A stretch of 64,000 bases of DNA from an uncultured Pelagibacteraceae bacterium (GCA_902635685.1 CACPOY010000004.1:31785-95784); one strand, 5' to 3'; shown: positions 5,876-17,367, counted from the first letter of the stretch. A program made the numbers and translations. The notes: a model not told the origin generated them from the sequence alone.

Positions 5876-7097
5876 AGATATTTGTTTTTTCATTACAAGC
5901 GAACATTATAGAAAAATTAATCCAAAACAAAGTAATATTGAAATCACTAAAAAAAGAACCGCCCGGTAAAAATGGTATAAAATTAATTACAACAAAAGTG
6001 AAAGCTCCAATTTGAATATAGTTTCTCGACATCAAAATTGATTTTAATATTTTAAACATCAAGAAGAAAAAAACGCTTAATATTAAAATAAATCCGATTA
6101 TTCCATGCTCAGACAATAGCTCAAAATAAACTTGATGAGGGTGGGTCAAGCATACATAATTAGACCTTAATTGAGCATTATCATTTCCTCTGCACGTCTC
6201 AACTCGATAATTTTTATTACCTACTCCAAATAAAGGATAATTTTTGAAAACTGAATAACCAGATTTATATAATTTGATATATTGATTATCCTCTAATTTT
6301 TGAGAATTTTTTTTATTGATAATTACATTATAGAATTGACCAATGTATCTTACTTTCAAATATTCTGATTGACTTATTATCGTTCCAAAAATTATGAATA
6401 AAAGTGATATAATTATTAATTTTGTTTTGATTTTCAAAAAATCTAATAACAAAAAATAAATAATGATCCCTAAAAATATTTTAATAGTGTTTGACCTTTC
6501 TCCTGTAAAAATTACAGAAATAAAAGCAATTAAAAGAAATATATAAGCTAACGTTTTTTTGTTATAACTTTCTAAAAGATGCCCAAATATTAAAAAAGTG
6601 AAGCCAGCCAAAAAAGCTCCAACTATTGGTTCGTCAATAAAAAAGCTTGTTATTCTGTTACCATAAATTTGGTTGCTATCACCCCATCCGAATAAATTTT
6701 TACCAAAAAAGTATTCAATAAAAACATCAACTACTAAAGCAAATAAAATTAGACTCCAAAAATCTAAAAGTTTTTTATCGCTTTTGTGATAAAAAAAAAA
6801 ATAGTTTACAAAAATAAAAAAAATTATAAGTCTTAAAAACCCAATATTTCTTGATAATCCAACTTTATAATCTTGAGAAATGAACAGATTAAAAATTAGA
6901 TACAAATATAAAATTAATATTAATTTAATAGAAATATGATTAACAAAATTAAATTTTTTTTGAAATATCAAAACTAATAAAAAAAAAAAATTTATTAAAA
7001 TAACATTAGTTAAAGAAATACTGGAGCCCAAGATTATTGATACCGGCAAAAATGAAAATAATAATAAGAAAAAATTTTCTCTAATTACTAAATTCAT
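5856..7097 (-). CDS. O-antigen ligase/polymerase-like membrane protein (Wzy/WaaL family)
   Basis: A 413-residue polytopic membrane protein with roughly ten hydrophobic segments from residue 10 onward. The family's large periplasmic loop is present in the second half, with a cysteine-containing stretch (YRVETCRGNDNAQLRSNYVC) followed by the signature THPHQVYFELLSEHGIIGF. Proteins of this class join or polymerise surface glycans on the outer face of the inner membrane. Ligase and polymerase cannot be distinguished by sequence. It starts 10 bp after rpoD on the same strand and may be read from that operon. No other glycan genes are nearby. Confidence 0.78.
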   Translation of the reverse strand: MNLVIRENFFLLLFSFLPVSIILGSSISLTNVILINFFFLLVLIFQKKFNFVNHISIKLILILYLYLIFNLFISQDYKVGLSRNIGFLRLIIFFIFVNYFFFYHKSDKKLLDFWSLILFALVVDVFIEYFFGKNLFGWGDSNQIYGNRITSFFIDEPIVGAFLAGFTFLIFGHLLESYNKKTLAYIFLLIAFISVIFTGERSNTIKIFLGIIIYFLLLDFLKIKTKLIIISLLFIIFGTIISQSEYLKVRYIGQFYNVIINKKNSQKLEDNQYIKLYKSGYSVFKNYPLFGVGNKNYRVETCRGNDNAQLRSNYVCLTHPHQVYFELLSEHGIIGFILILSVFFFLMFKILKSILMSRNYIQIGAFTFVVINFIPFLPGGSFFSDFNITLFWINFSIMFACNEKTNIFAKNHI

Positions 7098-7107
7098 TTA
7101 AAAAGCA

Positions 7108-8925
7108 TCAACTCTCTAAAAAACTTTTTAATTGTTTTGATCTACTTGGATGTTTTAATTTTCTCAATGCTTTGGCCTCAATTTGTCTTATTCGTTCTCT
7201 AGTGACAGAGAATTGTAGTCCTACTTCCTCCAGGGTATGGTCGGTGTTCATCCCAACACCAAATCTCATTCTTAAAACTCTCTCTTCTCTCGGTGTAAGC
7301 GTAGATAAAATTTTTGTTGTTGCTTCTCCTAGGTTTGATTTAATTGCCTGTTCCAAAGGAGCTAAGGCTTTAGTGTCTTCAATAAAGTCACCCAAACTAC
7401 TGTCTTCCTCGTCACCAACTGGTTTTTCTAATGAAACAGGTTCTTTTGATATCTTTAAAACTTTTCTAACTTTATCTAAAGGCATTCTAAGTTTTTTAGC
7501 TAATTCTTCTGGAGTTGCCTCTCTTCCAAATTCACTTAAAATTAATCTTTGCGTTCTTACAATCTTATTAATCGTTTCGATCATGTGAACAGGAATTCTG
7601 ATTGTTCTTGCTTGGTCGGCTATTGATCTTGTAATAGCTTGTCGTATCCACCAAGTTGCATATGTTGAAAATTTATATCCTCTACGATATTCAAATTTGT
7701 CAACTGCTTTCATTAAACCTATGTTTCCCTCTTGTATTAAATCTAAAAATTGTAGGCCTCTATTTGTATATTTTTTTGCTATTGAAATAACTAATCTTAA
7801 ATTCGCTTCGACCATTTCTTTTTTCGCTATTCGAGACTCCTTTTCTCCTTTTTGAATTCTGCTTACTAATTTTTTATAATCAGTAACTGAAATACCAAGT
7901 TTGTGACTTATTTCTATTAGTCTTTCTCTAATATTTTTAAATTCGTCTTTATTCTTTACAAAGAATTTTTTCCAATCTTGATTTGTATCTAAAAACTTTT
8001 TTAAATTTGGATTAATTTCGTTACCTACATAAAATTTAATAAATTCATTCCTAGAAATTTTTTGATCCATAGCCAACCTCAACAAATTTCCTTCTAACGA
8101 AATAATCTTTTTATTTTCAGAGTAGTGTCGCTGAACAAGATCTTCTAAAACTGATGGAGAAAGTTGGAGAGTTTTGATGTTCACCAATATATCATTAATT
8201 GTTTTCTCATAGGTCTTTTCTTTTGATGATGAGAAATCTTTAGATTTTAGCAAACACTCCAACTTCTCTTTTTGGTATTTTATTAGTTTATTATATTCTT
8301 TTGTAAGTGTATTGACCGTTTTTAAAACTTTAGGTTTAATTTCTGTTTCCATTGCTGCAAGAGTTGGATTAAAATCATCATCAACTTCCTCACCAGCATT
8401 CTCATCATCGCCTGCATTTTTTTGTTTAGCACTTTGTCCAGTAGATTCATCTTCCATGTAATTAGTGTCAATATCGATAATTTCTCTAACTAAAATTTCA
8501 TCTTTTTGTAGTTTGTCATTCCATTCAAAAAATTGTTGAGCTGTTATTGGGCTTTGGGATAAAGCTATTAACATTATATCTTTTCCAGCTTCAATTCTTT
8601 TTGCGATTGCAATTTCACCTTCTCTGGAAAGCAATTCCACACCACCCATCTCTCGCAAATACATTCTAATAGGGTCATCACTTTTATCGATAGTTTTGCC
8701 TTCCTCTTTTGTTGAATTCTCTTTTTTTCTTAAAGCTTTAAAATCGGATTTTTTTTCTACTAAAGTTACCTTCTCATCTAAAATATGAATAAAAGCTTGA
8801 GCTAAATTTTCATCTGACAAATTTCTTTTGCCTAGTGATTTACTTAATTCTTCATAAGTTATAAATCCTCTATGGGTTCCACGACCCATTAATCTTGCAA
8901 ATGATTTTGTAATTATTCTTTCCAC
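7108..8925 (-). CDS. rpoD: RNA polymerase primary sigma factor sigma-70
   Basis: The 605-residue protein has region 1.2 near residues 83-115 ([21 protein letters not shown]), an acidic non-conserved insert, core region 2 ([53 protein letters not shown]) around 370-445, and region 4 at the C-terminus with the helix-turn-helix [17 protein letters not shown]. All promoter-recognition parts are present, so this is the housekeeping sigma factor and not an alternative one. Region 1.1 is short compared with enterobacteria. It follows dnaG by 67 bp in the classical yqeY-dnaG-rpoD arrangement. Confidence 0.97.
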   Translation of the reverse strand: MERIITKSFARLMGRGTHRGFITYEELSKSLGKRNLSDENLAQAFIHILDEKVTLVEKKSDFKALRKKENSTKEEGKTIDKSDDPIRMYLREMGGVELLSREGEIAIAKRIEAGKDIMLIALSQSPITAQQFFEWNDKLQKDEILVREIIDIDTNYMEDESTGQSAKQKNAGDDENAGEEVDDDFNPTLAAMETEIKPKVLKTVNTLTKEYNKLIKYQKEKLECLLKSKDFSSSKEKTYEKTINDILVNIKTLQLSPSVLEDLVQRHYSENKKIISLEGNLLRLAMDQKISRNEFIKFYVGNEINPNLKKFLDTNQDWKKFFVKNKDEFKNIRERLIEISHKLGISVTDYKKLVSRIQKGEKESRIAKKEMVEANLRLVISIAKKYTNRGLQFLDLIQEGNIGLMKAVDKFEYRRGYKFSTYATWWIRQAITRSIADQARTIRIPVHMIETINKIVRTQRLILSEFGREATPEELAKKLRMPLDKVRKVLKISKEPVSLEKPVGDEEDSSLGDFIEDTKALAPLEQAIKSNLGEATTKILSTLTPREERVLRMRFGVGMNTDHTLEEVGLQFSVTRERIRQIEAKALRKLKHPSRSKQLKSFLES

Positions 8926-8992
8926 AGCAAATAAAGTTTGGAAGTCTTATATAATATCAAATCTAAAAAAATCCATTAATAAATTTAAAAAA

Positions 8993-10768
8993 TTAATTGA
9001 TATTTTTCTCTTTTTTAAGCTCTTTTAGCTCATTAAATGTTGCTTCACTCATATCCTCAGAGAACTTCGATTCTAATTCCTGAATCCTGAACTCCAAATC
9101 ATAATTCACAAGATCCCTCTTGATATCCTCTAAAAATTCCAAAATTTGATGATCATTTTTAGACTTAGTTTTTAAAATATATTTGATGGGAGCAAATTTG
9201 TTAATTTTATCTAGTAGTTGTTGGTCTAAATTCAAATCATTTATGGATATTTTTTCCTGAGTTTTTAATTTAAAAATAATTGCTGCTAAAATCTTTGTAT
9301 TTATCTCAGTAAATAACTTAATATTTTCTATTAAAAAAATATTTGATTGTAATAAATTGAGATTATTCATTATTAGATATAATAAAGAAAATTCCTTAAG
9401 CTCAACACCTGTCAATGATCGACTCTCGTTGAAATGTTTTTTGGTAGTTTCCAATGATTTTGTTTTTTTAATGTAAAACTTTTTTTTATTTAAATTTGAG
9501 TGAGGTGTTAATTCAGCAATTTTTTCTAAAAAATACTCAAGAACATATTTTTTAATAAAACTATCCTTAATCGTATTTGCTATAGATCTAAGTTTTTTCT
9601 CAAACAATGCTAATGAAGAAGGATCATTTCCAGTTTGTTTTTTATAATGGCTAAAAATAAATTGATGAATAGGTAATTTGCTTTTTTTAGAAAATTCTAA
9701 GAAATAATTTTTTCCATTTTTATTAACGAAGCTATCTGGATCCTCATTGTTAGGCAAAAATAAAAAAGATAATTGTTTTTCAGGTCTTAATTCTTTAATA
9801 GAGTTTTCTGCAGCGCGCAAAGCAGCTTTATATCCGCTTTCATCGCCGTCAAAACAAATTATTATATCGTCAAAAAACTGATTTAAAATTAAGATTTGTT
9901 TATCAGTTAAAGAAGTACCAAGATTTGCAACAACATTTTCAACTCCATTTTTACTTAATCCTACTACATCCATATAACCCTCTACTAAAAAAATATGATC
10001 TAACTTATTAGATAATTTTCTGGCTAAATCTAAATTATAAAGATTTGAACCTTTTTTAAAAAAAATTGTTTCTGGCGAATTAATATATTTTGCCAAATAA
10101 TCCAAACTTTCAATTATTCTTCCACCTAGAGCAATTGGTTGACCAGAAATATTATTTATTGGAAATATTAATCTTCCTCTAAATCTTTCAACATATATAT
10201 TTTTCTTTTCATCAAAATAAAATAGACCACTTTCTAATAATATTTTTTCACTAAACTCTTGTTTTAGTTTTTCAAAAAAAACTGGATTTTTTTCAATAAA
10301 ACCAATTTTAAATTTTTTAACTTCACTTTTGCCTAATGACCTACTTTTAAGATATTCTCTAGCGTTTGAATATTTTTCATTTTTTAATAGTTCATTGTGG
10401 TAAAAATCTACATACTTACTATAAATTAATAGATACTCTTTCCATTTTTTTTCTCTCTCTTCATCTTGTTTAGTAAATAGATATGGTTGCATTCCAGCCA
10501 TATTAGCCAGATATTTTACTGCCTCTCCAAACCTTAAATTTTGGGTTTTCATAACAAAATCGAAAATATTTCCGTGCTCTGAAGTTGCAAAACAATGGTA
10601 AAATTCTTTTTCATCATTCACTGTGAATGAGGGTGTTTTTTCGTTTTTAAAAGGCGAAAGTCCAACAAACTCTTTTCCCCTTTTTTTTAAAGTTACAACT
10701 TTTGAGACAACACTTGAAACTTTTAAACGTGTTTTAATTTCATCTAAATATTCTTTTGGATATTTCAT
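8993..10768 (-). CDS. dnaG: DNA primase with degenerate N-terminal zinc finger
   Basis: DnaG makes RNA primers at the replication fork. The TOPRIM core is clear (HIFLVEGYMDVVGL and IIICFDGDESGYKAALRA), preceded by the catalytic N-domain (RFRGRLIFPINNISGQPIALGGR). The N-terminal CHC2 zinc-binding module is recognisable by position (GLSPFKNEKTPSFTVN and FYHCFATSEHG) but only one of four usual ligands remains: the expected Cys, His and second-pair Cys are Ser38, Lys41 and Thr62, with Cys59 kept. I recall similar loss in some other alphaproteobacterial primases. The helicase-binding C-terminus is divergent. It abuts yqeY at 10768. Confidence 0.95.
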   Translation of the reverse strand: MKYPKEYLDEIKTRLKVSSVVSKVVTLKKRGKEFVGLSPFKNEKTPSFTVNDEKEFYHCFATSEHGNIFDFVMKTQNLRFGEAVKYLANMAGMQPYLFTKQDEEREKKWKEYLLIYSKYVDFYHNELLKNEKYSNAREYLKSRSLGKSEVKKFKIGFIEKNPVFFEKLKQEFSEKILLESGLFYFDEKKNIYVERFRGRLIFPINNISGQPIALGGRIIESLDYLAKYINSPETIFFKKGSNLYNLDLARKLSNKLDHIFLVEGYMDVVGLSKNGVENVVANLGTSLTDKQILILNQFFDDIIICFDGDESGYKAALRAAENSIKELRPEKQLSFLFLPNNEDPDSFVNKNGKNYFLEFSKKSKLPIHQFIFSHYKKQTGNDPSSLALFEKKLRSIANTIKDSFIKKYVLEYFLEKIAELTPHSNLNKKKFYIKKTKSLETTKKHFNESRSLTGVELKEFSLLYLIMNNLNLLQSNIFLIENIKLFTEINTKILAAIIFKLKTQEKISINDLNLDQQLLDKINKFAPIKYILKTKSKNDHQILEFLEDIKRDLVNYDLEFRIQELESKFSEDMSEATFNELKELKKEKNIN

Positions 10769-11229
10769 TATTTATTTAATAATTCTTTTAATAAAGCTCC
10801 AGCTTTTGAAAAATCAATTTCATCCGCATGTTGTTTTTTTAGTTCTCCCATTACTTTTCCCATATCCTTAATAGAGTTTGCACCTAATTTAGAAATAATT
10901 TTCTCACATATTTTTTTAGTGTCTTCCTTATTAAGTTGTTTTGGAAGAAAACTTGATAAAATATTAAATTCATTTTGTTCAATGTCTAATAGATCGGATC
11001 TATTATTTTTCTTGTAAATATCAATTGATTCGGCTCTTTGTTTCATCATTTTTTTTAATAATTTTTTTATGTCCTCGTCATCTGTCTCTTTTTTGTTGGG
11101 GCCAGATCGATTTATTATATCAAGGTCCTTGATTGATGATAAAATTAACCTATAAGTTGATATTTTATTCTTGTCTTTAGATTTAAGCGCATTTTTATAT
11201 TCTGTTTCTATCGTTACTTTTAATGGCAT
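10768..11229 (-). CDS. yqeY: GatB/YqeY family protein
   Basis: A 153-residue single-domain YqeY protein: an N-terminal basic helical part (TEYKNALKSKDKNKISTYRLILSSIKD) and the C-terminal Asn/Gln-amidotransferase-like domain (KLGANSIKDMGKVMGELKKQHA, then DFSKAGALLKELL). The domain resembles the tail of GatB, which binds tRNA, but the free-standing protein has no settled function. Its stop codon and the dnaG start overlap by one base, giving the yqeY-dnaG-rpoD operon. The gene is divergent from carA with a 125-bp shared upstream region. Confidence 0.93.
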   Translation of the reverse strand: MPLKVTIETEYKNALKSKDKNKISTYRLILSSIKDLDIINRSGPNKKETDDEDIKKLLKKMMKQRAESIDIYKKNNRSDLLDIEQNEFNILSSFLPKQLNKEDTKKICEKIISKLGANSIKDMGKVMGELKKQHADEIDFSKAGALLKELLNK

Positions 11230-11304
11230 AATTTTTAATCTACTTTAAAGATAAAATTCTTCAAAAGAAAAATTGTTTTTTTACAATTTTATAATACATC
11301 TCTG

Positions 11305-11333
11305 TTGCGATAATAAATCAATTATTGTATAGA
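11305..11333 (+). promoter_or_regulatory. Predicted sigma-70 promoter of carAB
   Basis: TTGCGA (11305-11310) and TATAGA (11328-11333) are separated by exactly 17 bp, placing a start point near 11340, about 15 nt before the carA TTG codon. A short inverted repeat (AAAATTGT / ACAATTTT, 11269-11290) lies between this promoter and the divergent yqeY gene. No riboswitch or leader peptide is visible in the short leader. Confidence 0.6.
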
Positions 11334-11354
11334 CCTTTAACTTATGAGTTGTAA

Positions 11355-12548
11355 TTGATCAAAAAAGTAAAAAAAACTCACTTAAAAAATTCACAAAATT
11401 ATACAGGTATTTTAGTTCTTGAGAATAAAAGGATATTTAAAGGAATAGGTATTGGATATCAAGGAGAAGCAACTGGCGAAGTTTGCTTTAATACTTCGTT
11501 AACAGGATACCAGGAAATAATCTCTGATCCTTCATATGCAGGGCAAATAATTAATTTCACCTTTCCTCATATTGGAAATGTGGGAACCAACAAAGAGGAT
11601 TTTGAAGCTGATAAAATATGGACAAAAGGAGTAATTTTTAATTCTGAGATAACCTCACCATCAAACTATAGGTCCTTTCAACACTTGGATGCTTGGTTAA
11701 AAAAGAACAAGATAGTTGGAATTACAGGACTTGATACAAGAAGTTTAACGAATTTCATTAGAGACAAAGGTGCTCCAAAAGGAACCATTGCTTACTCAAA
11801 AAAAGGTAAATTTAACATTAATAAACTCACTAACTGTACAATAAAATGGAGTGGATTAAAAAATTTGGATCTTGCAGAAAAAGTCACTACACAAAAAAAT
11901 TATATTTGGAAGGGACTTAAAACTTGGAAAAAAGAACATGGTTATAGAAAAAATAATAGAAATGTATTTCATGTAGTTGCAATAGATTATGGAATTAAAA
12001 AAAATATTTTAAGATATTTTTCTGATTTTAATTGTAAAGTTACTGTAGTTCCTTGTAAAACATCTGCAGAAAGCATTTTAGCTCTTAAACCTAATGGTGT
12101 CTTTTTATCTAATGGACCAGGAGATCCAGCTGCAACAGGAAAATATGCTATTCAAATAATTCAAAATCTTATTAAAAAGAAAATGCCATTATTTGGTATT
12201 TGTTTAGGTCATCAAATCCTTGCACTTTCATTAGGGGGAAAAACAAAGAAAATGAAATTAGGACACAGAGGAGCAAATCATCCTGTTAAAAATTTAATTA
12301 ATGATAATGTAGAAATTACTAGTCAAAATCATGGCTTTGAAGTTGTTAGAGAAAATTTACCAAAAAATGTTAAGATCACACATAAATCTTTGTTCGATAA
12401 CAGTATAGAAGGAATAAGATTAGAGGATAAACCTGTGTTCTCAGTTCAGTATCATCCTGAATCAAACCCAGGACCACAAGACAGCGTTTATTTATTTCAA
12501 GAATTTATTAACAACATGAGAAAGAATGCCAAAAAGAAAAGATCTTAA
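11355..12548 (+). CDS. carA: Carbamoyl-phosphate synthase small (glutaminase) subunit
   Basis: CarA hydrolyses glutamine and channels ammonia to CarB, making carbamoyl phosphate for arginine and pyrimidine synthesis. The N-terminal CPSase_sm domain ([23 protein letters not shown]) is followed by a class I glutamine amidotransferase domain with the nucleophile in [11 protein letters not shown] (Cys283) and the His367/Glu369 pair in QYHPES. Start: the only plausible upstream codon is a TTG at 11355, just after an in-frame stop. The extension before [14 protein letters not shown] is lysine-rich and slightly longer than usual. It overlaps carB by 23 bp. Confidence 0.95.
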   Translation: MIKKVKKTHLKNSQNYTGILVLENKRIFKGIGIGYQGEATGEVCFNTSLTGYQEIISDPSYAGQIINFTFPHIGNVGTNKEDFEADKIWTKGVIFNSEITSPSNYRSFQHLDAWLKKNKIVGITGLDTRSLTNFIRDKGAPKGTIAYSKKGKFNINKLTNCTIKWSGLKNLDLAEKVTTQKNYIWKGLKTWKKEHGYRKNNRNVFHVVAIDYGIKKNILRYFSDFNCKVTVVPCKTSAESILALKPNGVFLSNGPGDPAATGKYAIQIIQNLIKKKMPLFGICLGHQILALSLGGKTKKMKLGHRGANHPVKNLINDNVEITSQNHGFEVVRENLPKNVKITHKSLFDNSIEGIRLEDKPVFSVQYHPESNPGPQDSVYLFQEFINNMRKNAKKKRS

Positions 12549-15500
12549 GAAAATATTAGTAGTTGGTGCTGGACCAATTATAATTGGTCAAGCCTGCGAA
12601 TTTGATTATTCTGGTACACAGGCTTGTAAGGCATTAAAGGATGAAGGTTATAAAGTTGTTTTAATTAATTCAAATCCAGCAACAATTATGACAGATCCAG
12701 ATGTTGCTGACAGCACTTATATTGAGCCCGTTACTCTAGAGGTTTTAGAAAAAATTTTAAAGAAAGAAAAACCAAATGCAATTCTTCCAACAATGGGTGG
12801 TCAAACTGCTCTCAACCTTGCAATGGAGGCTGAGAAAAAAGGAATTTTAAAAAAATATAAAATCGAATTAATTGGCGCAAATTCAAGAGCTATTGCAAAT
12901 GCCGAGGATAGAAAAAGGTTTAGAAAAAATATGATTGATATTGGTTTAGATCTTCCTAAATCTGAAATCGTAAACAATATAAAACAAGCCTCAAAAGTTT
13001 TAAAGAAAATAGGGTTACCTACAATAATTAGACCAGCTTTTACACTTGGGGGTTTAGGAGGAGGAATAGCAAAGAATAAAAAGGACTACTTTAAAATTGT
13101 CAAAAACGGTTTGCATGAGTCTCCTGTGAGCCAAGTTCTTGTAGAAGAATGTTTAGAGGGCTGGAAAGAATTTGAAATGGAAGTTGTAAGGGATAAAAAA
13201 GATAATTGTATAATTATTTGTTCAATAGAGAATATTGATCCAATGGGAATACATACTGGAGACTCGGTGACAGTCGCTCCTGCACTCACCTTAACTGATA
13301 AAGAATATCAAGTAATGCGAAATGCCTCTATTGCATGTTTAAGAAAAATTGGAGTCGAAACAGGTGGTTCAAATGTTCAATTTGCAATTAATCCTAAAAA
13401 TGGACGAATGGTTATAATCGAGATGAATCCCAGAGTATCAAGGTCATCTGCTCTTGCATCAAAAGCAACTGGGTTTCCTATCGCAAAAGTAGCTGCAAAA
13501 CTTGCTGTCGGTTATACATTGGATGAATTAAAAAATGAAATAACTAAAGTAACTCCAGCATCATTTGAACCAAGTATAGATTATGTTGTAACAAAAATTC
13601 CAAGATTTACTTTTGAAAAATTTTCAACTTCTCCTGAGGTTCTGGGCACGTCTATGAAATCTGTTGGAGAAGCAATGGCAATTGGAAGAAATTTCAAAGA
13701 GTCTCTTCAAAAAGCATTGATCTCTCTTGAAACTGGTTTTTCGGGATTAGACAGAATATTTAATTTAGATAAAAAACAAATTGAGAAAAAACTTAAAGAT
13801 AATATTCCTAATAAAATCCTGCTTGTTGCTGAAGCACTAAGAAAAAAAATAAATTTGAAAAAAATCTATAAATTATCAAAAATTGATCCATGGTTCTTAA
13901 ACCAAATTAAAGAAATAATAGATAGTGAATATAAGATTAAGAGTAATGGATTACCAAAAAATTTTCATGATTTTAATCTAATTAAATCAATGGGTTTTTC
14001 TGATAAAAAACTTTCTGAGCTGTCAAATTTATCTGAAGATATTGTAAGAAAAAAAAGAACTGCACTTAAAATTTTACCAGTATTTAAAAAAGTTGATACT
14101 TGTGCAGCAGAATTTAAATCTTTTACACCATATATGTACTCAACATATCAGAGAAATTTCTCAATAAATTCAGAATGTGAGGCTAATCCGTCTGCTAAAA
14201 AAAAGATTATTATATTAGGCGGAGGGCCTAATAGAATAGGACAAGGAATAGAATTTGATTACTGTTGTTGTCAGGCTAGTTTTGCACTAAAATCAGCAGG
14301 TTTTGAGACTATTATGGTAAACTGCAATCCTGAAACAGTCTCAACAGATTATGACACTAGTGATAGATTATATTTTGAACCGCTAAAAGAAGAGTATGTT
14401 TTTAATATTATTAAAAGGGAAAAAGATAAAGGAAATTTAGTTGGTATCATCACTCAGTTTGGTGGTCAAACTCCAATCAAATTGGCCAAGTTTTTATATA
14501 TTAATAATCTTCCTATTTTAGGAACTCAATACTCATCTATTGACCTAGCAGAAGATAGGGACAGATTCAGAAACCTATTAGAAAAATTAAATTTAAATCA
14601 AGCTAAAAGTGGAATTGCTAAAACTTTTAAGCAAGCAATTGAGATATCCGAAAAAATAGGCTTACCTTTAATGGTAAGACCTTCTTATGTTCTTGGAGGA
14701 AGAGCAATGGAAATAGTTTATGAGAAAAGTCAGTTGAAAAATTTTGTGGAAGAGGCTTTTAAAGCTGCTGAAAAAAATCCAATTCTTATCGATAAATTCA
14801 TAGATCATGCAATGGAAGTTGATGTGGATGCTATATCCGATGGCAATCAAGTACATGTTGCTGGGATCATGCAGCATATCGAGGAAGCGGGAATTCATTC
14901 TGGTGACTCTGCGTGTAGCCTGCCTCCTGTTTCCATCAAGCCCTTTTTAATTAAAGAAATAGAGAGACAAACAAAAAATTTAGCTCTAGCTCTAAAAGTG
15001 AAAGGTTTCATGAATGTTCAATTTGCAATTAAAAAAGATGAAATTTTTGTAATTGAAGTAAACCCAAGAGCAAGCCGAACAGTTCCTTTCGTATCAAAAG
15101 CAAAAGGACTGCCGTTAGCAAAAATAGCCTCGAGAGTTATGGCTGGTGAGAAACTCTCAAAATTTAATTTGAAAGATAAATCTAAAGGTATGTTTGCAGT
15201 AAAGGAGGCAGTTTTTCCATTTAATAAATTTCCTAACAGTGACCTATTATTAGGTCCAGAAATGAAATCAACCGGAGAAGTAATGGGATTTGACAAAAAT
15301 TTTGGAATGGCGTATGCAAAAAGCCAAATAGCATCCTCTAATTCATTGCCTACTAAAGGACTAGCTTTTTTATCATTAAAAAATTCTCATAAAGACGAAG
15401 GTATTGGACTTGCAAAAGAGCTTATTAAACTAGAATTTACTTTATGTGCAACAAAAGGAACTGCGGAATATATCCAAAAACATGGCATGAAATGTAAAAT

Positions 15501-15750
15501 TATAAATAAAGTGAGTAGCGGATCGCCTCATATAGTTGATGTTTTAGACTCAAAAAAAATAGCCTTAGTTATTAATACTGGTGGTGGCAATACAGAGCAC
15601 AGATTAAATGATGCCATTGCTTTAAGAAGAGCGACACTTAAAAATAAAGTGCCTTACTGCACAAATATGTCAACTGCTCTAGCATGTATTGAAGGTATCA
15701 AATCACTTAAAACAAAAAAATTAGAAGTTACATCGCTGCAAAATGTTTAG
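12526..15750 (+). CDS. carB: Carbamoyl-phosphate synthase large subunit
   Basis: A full-length 1,074-residue CarB with its two homologous ATP-grasp halves: the first begins [21 protein letters not shown] near residue 10, the second [21 protein letters not shown] near 560. Each half carries the ATP-grasp metal-binding motif ([21 protein letters not shown] and [20 protein letters not shown]). The C-terminal ~130 residues form the MGS-like allosteric domain ([21 protein letters not shown]). The start overlaps carA by 23 bp, so the two subunits are made from one message. Its stop codon interlocks with the convergent 2OG-oxygenase gene by four bases. Confidence 0.97.
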   Translation: MPKRKDLKKILVVGAGPIIIGQACEFDYSGTQACKALKDEGYKVVLINSNPATIMTDPDVADSTYIEPVTLEVLEKILKKEKPNAILPTMGGQTALNLAMEAEKKGILKKYKIELIGANSRAIANAEDRKRFRKNMIDIGLDLPKSEIVNNIKQASKVLKKIGLPTIIRPAFTLGGLGGGIAKNKKDYFKIVKNGLHESPVSQVLVEECLEGWKEFEMEVVRDKKDNCIIICSIENIDPMGIHTGDSVTVAPALTLTDKEYQVMRNASIACLRKIGVETGGSNVQFAINPKNGRMVIIEMNPRVSRSSALASKATGFPIAKVAAKLAVGYTLDELKNEITKVTPASFEPSIDYVVTKIPRFTFEKFSTSPEVLGTSMKSVGEAMAIGRNFKESLQKALISLETGFSGLDRIFNLDKKQIEKKLKDNIPNKILLVAEALRKKINLKKIYKLSKIDPWFLNQIKEIIDSEYKIKSNGLPKNFHDFNLIKSMGFSDKKLSELSNLSEDIVRKKRTALKILPVFKKVDTCAAEFKSFTPYMYSTYQRNFSINSECEANPSAKKKIIILGGGPNRIGQGIEFDYCCCQASFALKSAGFETIMVNCNPETVSTDYDTSDRLYFEPLKEEYVFNIIKREKDKGNLVGIITQFGGQTPIKLAKFLYINNLPILGTQYSSIDLAEDRDRFRNLLEKLNLNQAKSGIAKTFKQAIEISEKIGLPLMVRPSYVLGGRAMEIVYEKSQLKNFVEEAFKAAEKNPILIDKFIDHAMEVDVDAISDGNQVHVAGIMQHIEEAGIHSGDSACSLPPVSIKPFLIKEIERQTKNLALALKVKGFMNVQFAIKKDEIFVIEVNPRASRTVPFVSKAKGLPLAKIASRVMAGEKLSKFNLKDKSKGMFAVKEAVFPFNKFPNSDLLLGPEMKSTGEVMGFDKNFGMAYAKSQIASSNSLPTKGLAFLSLKNSHKDEGIGLAKELIKLEFTLCATKGTAEYIQKHGMKCKIINKVSSGSPHIVDVLDSKKIALVINTGGGNTEHRLNDAIALRRATLKNKVPYCTNMSTALACIEGIKSLKTKKLEVTSLQNV

Positions 15751-16409
15751 TCAACTTTCCAATCGGTCTTAAATGTGACATAGTTAACTTGAATGCATCT
15801 TCTTTCTTTAATAATTTTTTTCTTTTCCATACCATGCCATGTGTTTGGACCGCTTGTAAATAAGTAACCGTAATTATGCTTGTAGGGAACAGTCTTAACT
15901 TTTTCTAGTTTTTCATTGTAAAAATCTGTCCCTAAATCCTCAGACTCATTTGCATTGTTCACAAAAATAAGTCCTGACATTAATTTTTCTTTAATATCGC
16001 AATGTGGTTTTAACCAAAAACCTTCACGATCACATATAACTTCAAGTCTTACATATGAACCTGATAAATCTTTGTTAATCATTTTTGAAATAGTTTGGCA
16101 TGTTTCTTTAGATTGAAGTTCATTAATGAATTTTACTAAATTTGGAAAATGTGATGCATTTTCTTTTGTAACAAAACATCTAAATTTTATTGCCTTACCA
16201 CCGGAAGCTATACCTTCTCTAAATTCTGCAGCACCACCGTCTATTGCTCTTGTGCCATCGTAATTAAGATTATGCTTACTTACGTCGGGAATATCTGCGC
16301 CTTCAATTTCCTTAATTGCCGCTTCACTTAAAGCGTTGTTGTATTCCCAGTGATTGAATGGAAATTCATACTTTTTTGAATTTTTTAATATAGAATTAAG
16401 AAAAGTCAT
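15747..16409 (-). CDS. 2-oxoglutarate/Fe(II) oxygenase-like protein
   Basis: The second half has the double-stranded beta-helix iron site: His136-x-Asp138 ([19 protein letters not shown]), distal His192 (GPNTWHGME) and a downstream Arg204 suited to bind 2-oxoglutarate ([13 protein letters not shown]). The spacing and order fit small 2OG-Fe(II) dioxygenases such as prolyl-hydroxylase-like or phage-type enzymes. The substrate is unknown. It overlaps the upstream ELM1-family gene by 14 bp, so the two are co-expressed and may act on the same cell-surface pathway; that link is inference. The convergent carB stop overlaps by four bases. Confidence 0.75.
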   Translation of the reverse strand: MTFLNSILKNSKKYEFPFNHWEYNNALSEAAIKEIEGADIPDVSKHNLNYDGTRAIDGGAAEFREGIASGGKAIKFRCFVTKENASHFPNLVKFINELQSKETCQTISKMINKDLSGSYVRLEVICDREGFWLKPHCDIKEKLMSGLIFVNNANESEDLGTDFYNEKLEKVKTVPYKHNYGYLFTSGPNTWHGMEKKKIIKERRCIQVNYVTFKTDWKVD

Positions 16410-17346
16410 AATCTTTAAATTGTTTCTCTATATATCCCGATATTCTATGAGTTTCATTAAGTTTTTTATAACTCCATTCTTCTACTTTGTCCTCTAGGTT
16501 TTTAATTATATCTAATGATTTAAAAAGCTCAAAAAATTTTTGAAATCGTATATTTTTTTTTATAGATGGCATTTGAGCCACATATATAGGTCTTCCTGTC
16601 ATTGCTGCCTCTGATATCATGGAAGTTGAGTCACATGTTACAATAATATGATCAGCTAAACTAAGTGCTGACAAATAAGCTTTTTTATCAATATCTGAAA
16701 TTATGATCTGATCATCATCAAAAAAGTCTTGTGCTTTATCTACTATTCTTCTTGGTGTTCTCATTGAAGGTATAAAAATTAGTTGATAATCCTGGTTGAT
16801 AAAATTTTTTTTAGTTTTAATAAAAATTTTTTCAATTATTTTATCGTTAAAATTGTAATATCTATTAGGACCTCCAGCAATAAACACTATTACCTTCTTT
16901 TTTTTAATTCGGGGTTTAAGATAATTTGTATTTTCTACTAATTCTGCTTCAGTAAGATAATGAATTGCACCTTTACTTTTTAAAACATTTATACCCTCAA
17001 GACCATCATGCTCTGGTGCTACGACATAATCAAAATTATTTAATGATACTTTTGGATCCTGAATATGAATATTCATTATTTTATTTCCAAATTTATTTTT
17101 TAAAAAAATTGATGGAACTACACTTTTTCTTCCACATGAAATTACTACATTAAATTTCTTTGAAATATCATTTTTAAAAACAAAATCTTTTACAGGGGTT
17201 AATTTTGGAGGAATCATTTTCCAAAAACTATTTAGCTCAATTTTCTCGTGTATAAATTCAAGATTAAGAGCTTTCGCAAGCCCCTCAACTTGGCTAATCA
17301 TGCCGTGCATTCCCTCGGTCAATAATAAACCTTTTAATTTAGTCAT
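16396..17346 (-). CDS. ELM1-like (DUF1022) nucleoside-sugar-binding-fold family protein
   Basis: The protein matches the mitochondrial-fission ELM1/DUF1022 family: the N-terminal TEGMHGMISQVEGLAKALNL, a conserved VISCGRKSVVPSIFLKN, the IHIQDPKVSLNNFDYVVAPEHDG block, AGGPNRYYNF, and VTCDSTSMISEAAMTGRPIYVAQM. The bacterial proteins have a glycosyltransferase-B-like fold, but their activity is not established, and the name comes from a plant paralogue. No signal peptide is seen. It is divergent from trxB with only 21 bp between start codons and overlaps the oxygenase-like gene downstream. Confidence 0.85.
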   Translation of the reverse strand: MTKLKGLLLTEGMHGMISQVEGLAKALNLEFIHEKIELNSFWKMIPPKLTPVKDFVFKNDISKKFNVVISCGRKSVVPSIFLKNKFGNKIMNIHIQDPKVSLNNFDYVVAPEHDGLEGINVLKSKGAIHYLTEAELVENTNYLKPRIKKKKVIVFIAGGPNRYYNFNDKIIEKIFIKTKKNFINQDYQLIFIPSMRTPRRIVDKAQDFFDDDQIIISDIDKKAYLSALSLADHIIVTCDSTSMISEAAMTGRPIYVAQMPSIKKNIRFQKFFELFKSLDIIKNLEDKVEEWSYKKLNETHRISGYIEKQFKDYDFS

Positions 17347-17367
17347 TAATCACTATATAGCTGTCAT

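Noticed and set aside
7172-7588. Long antisense ORFs within rpoD, carB, uvrB and other core genes
   Set aside because: They are typical shadow frames of A/T-rich coding sequence, without domains, start signals or gaps on the coding strand.
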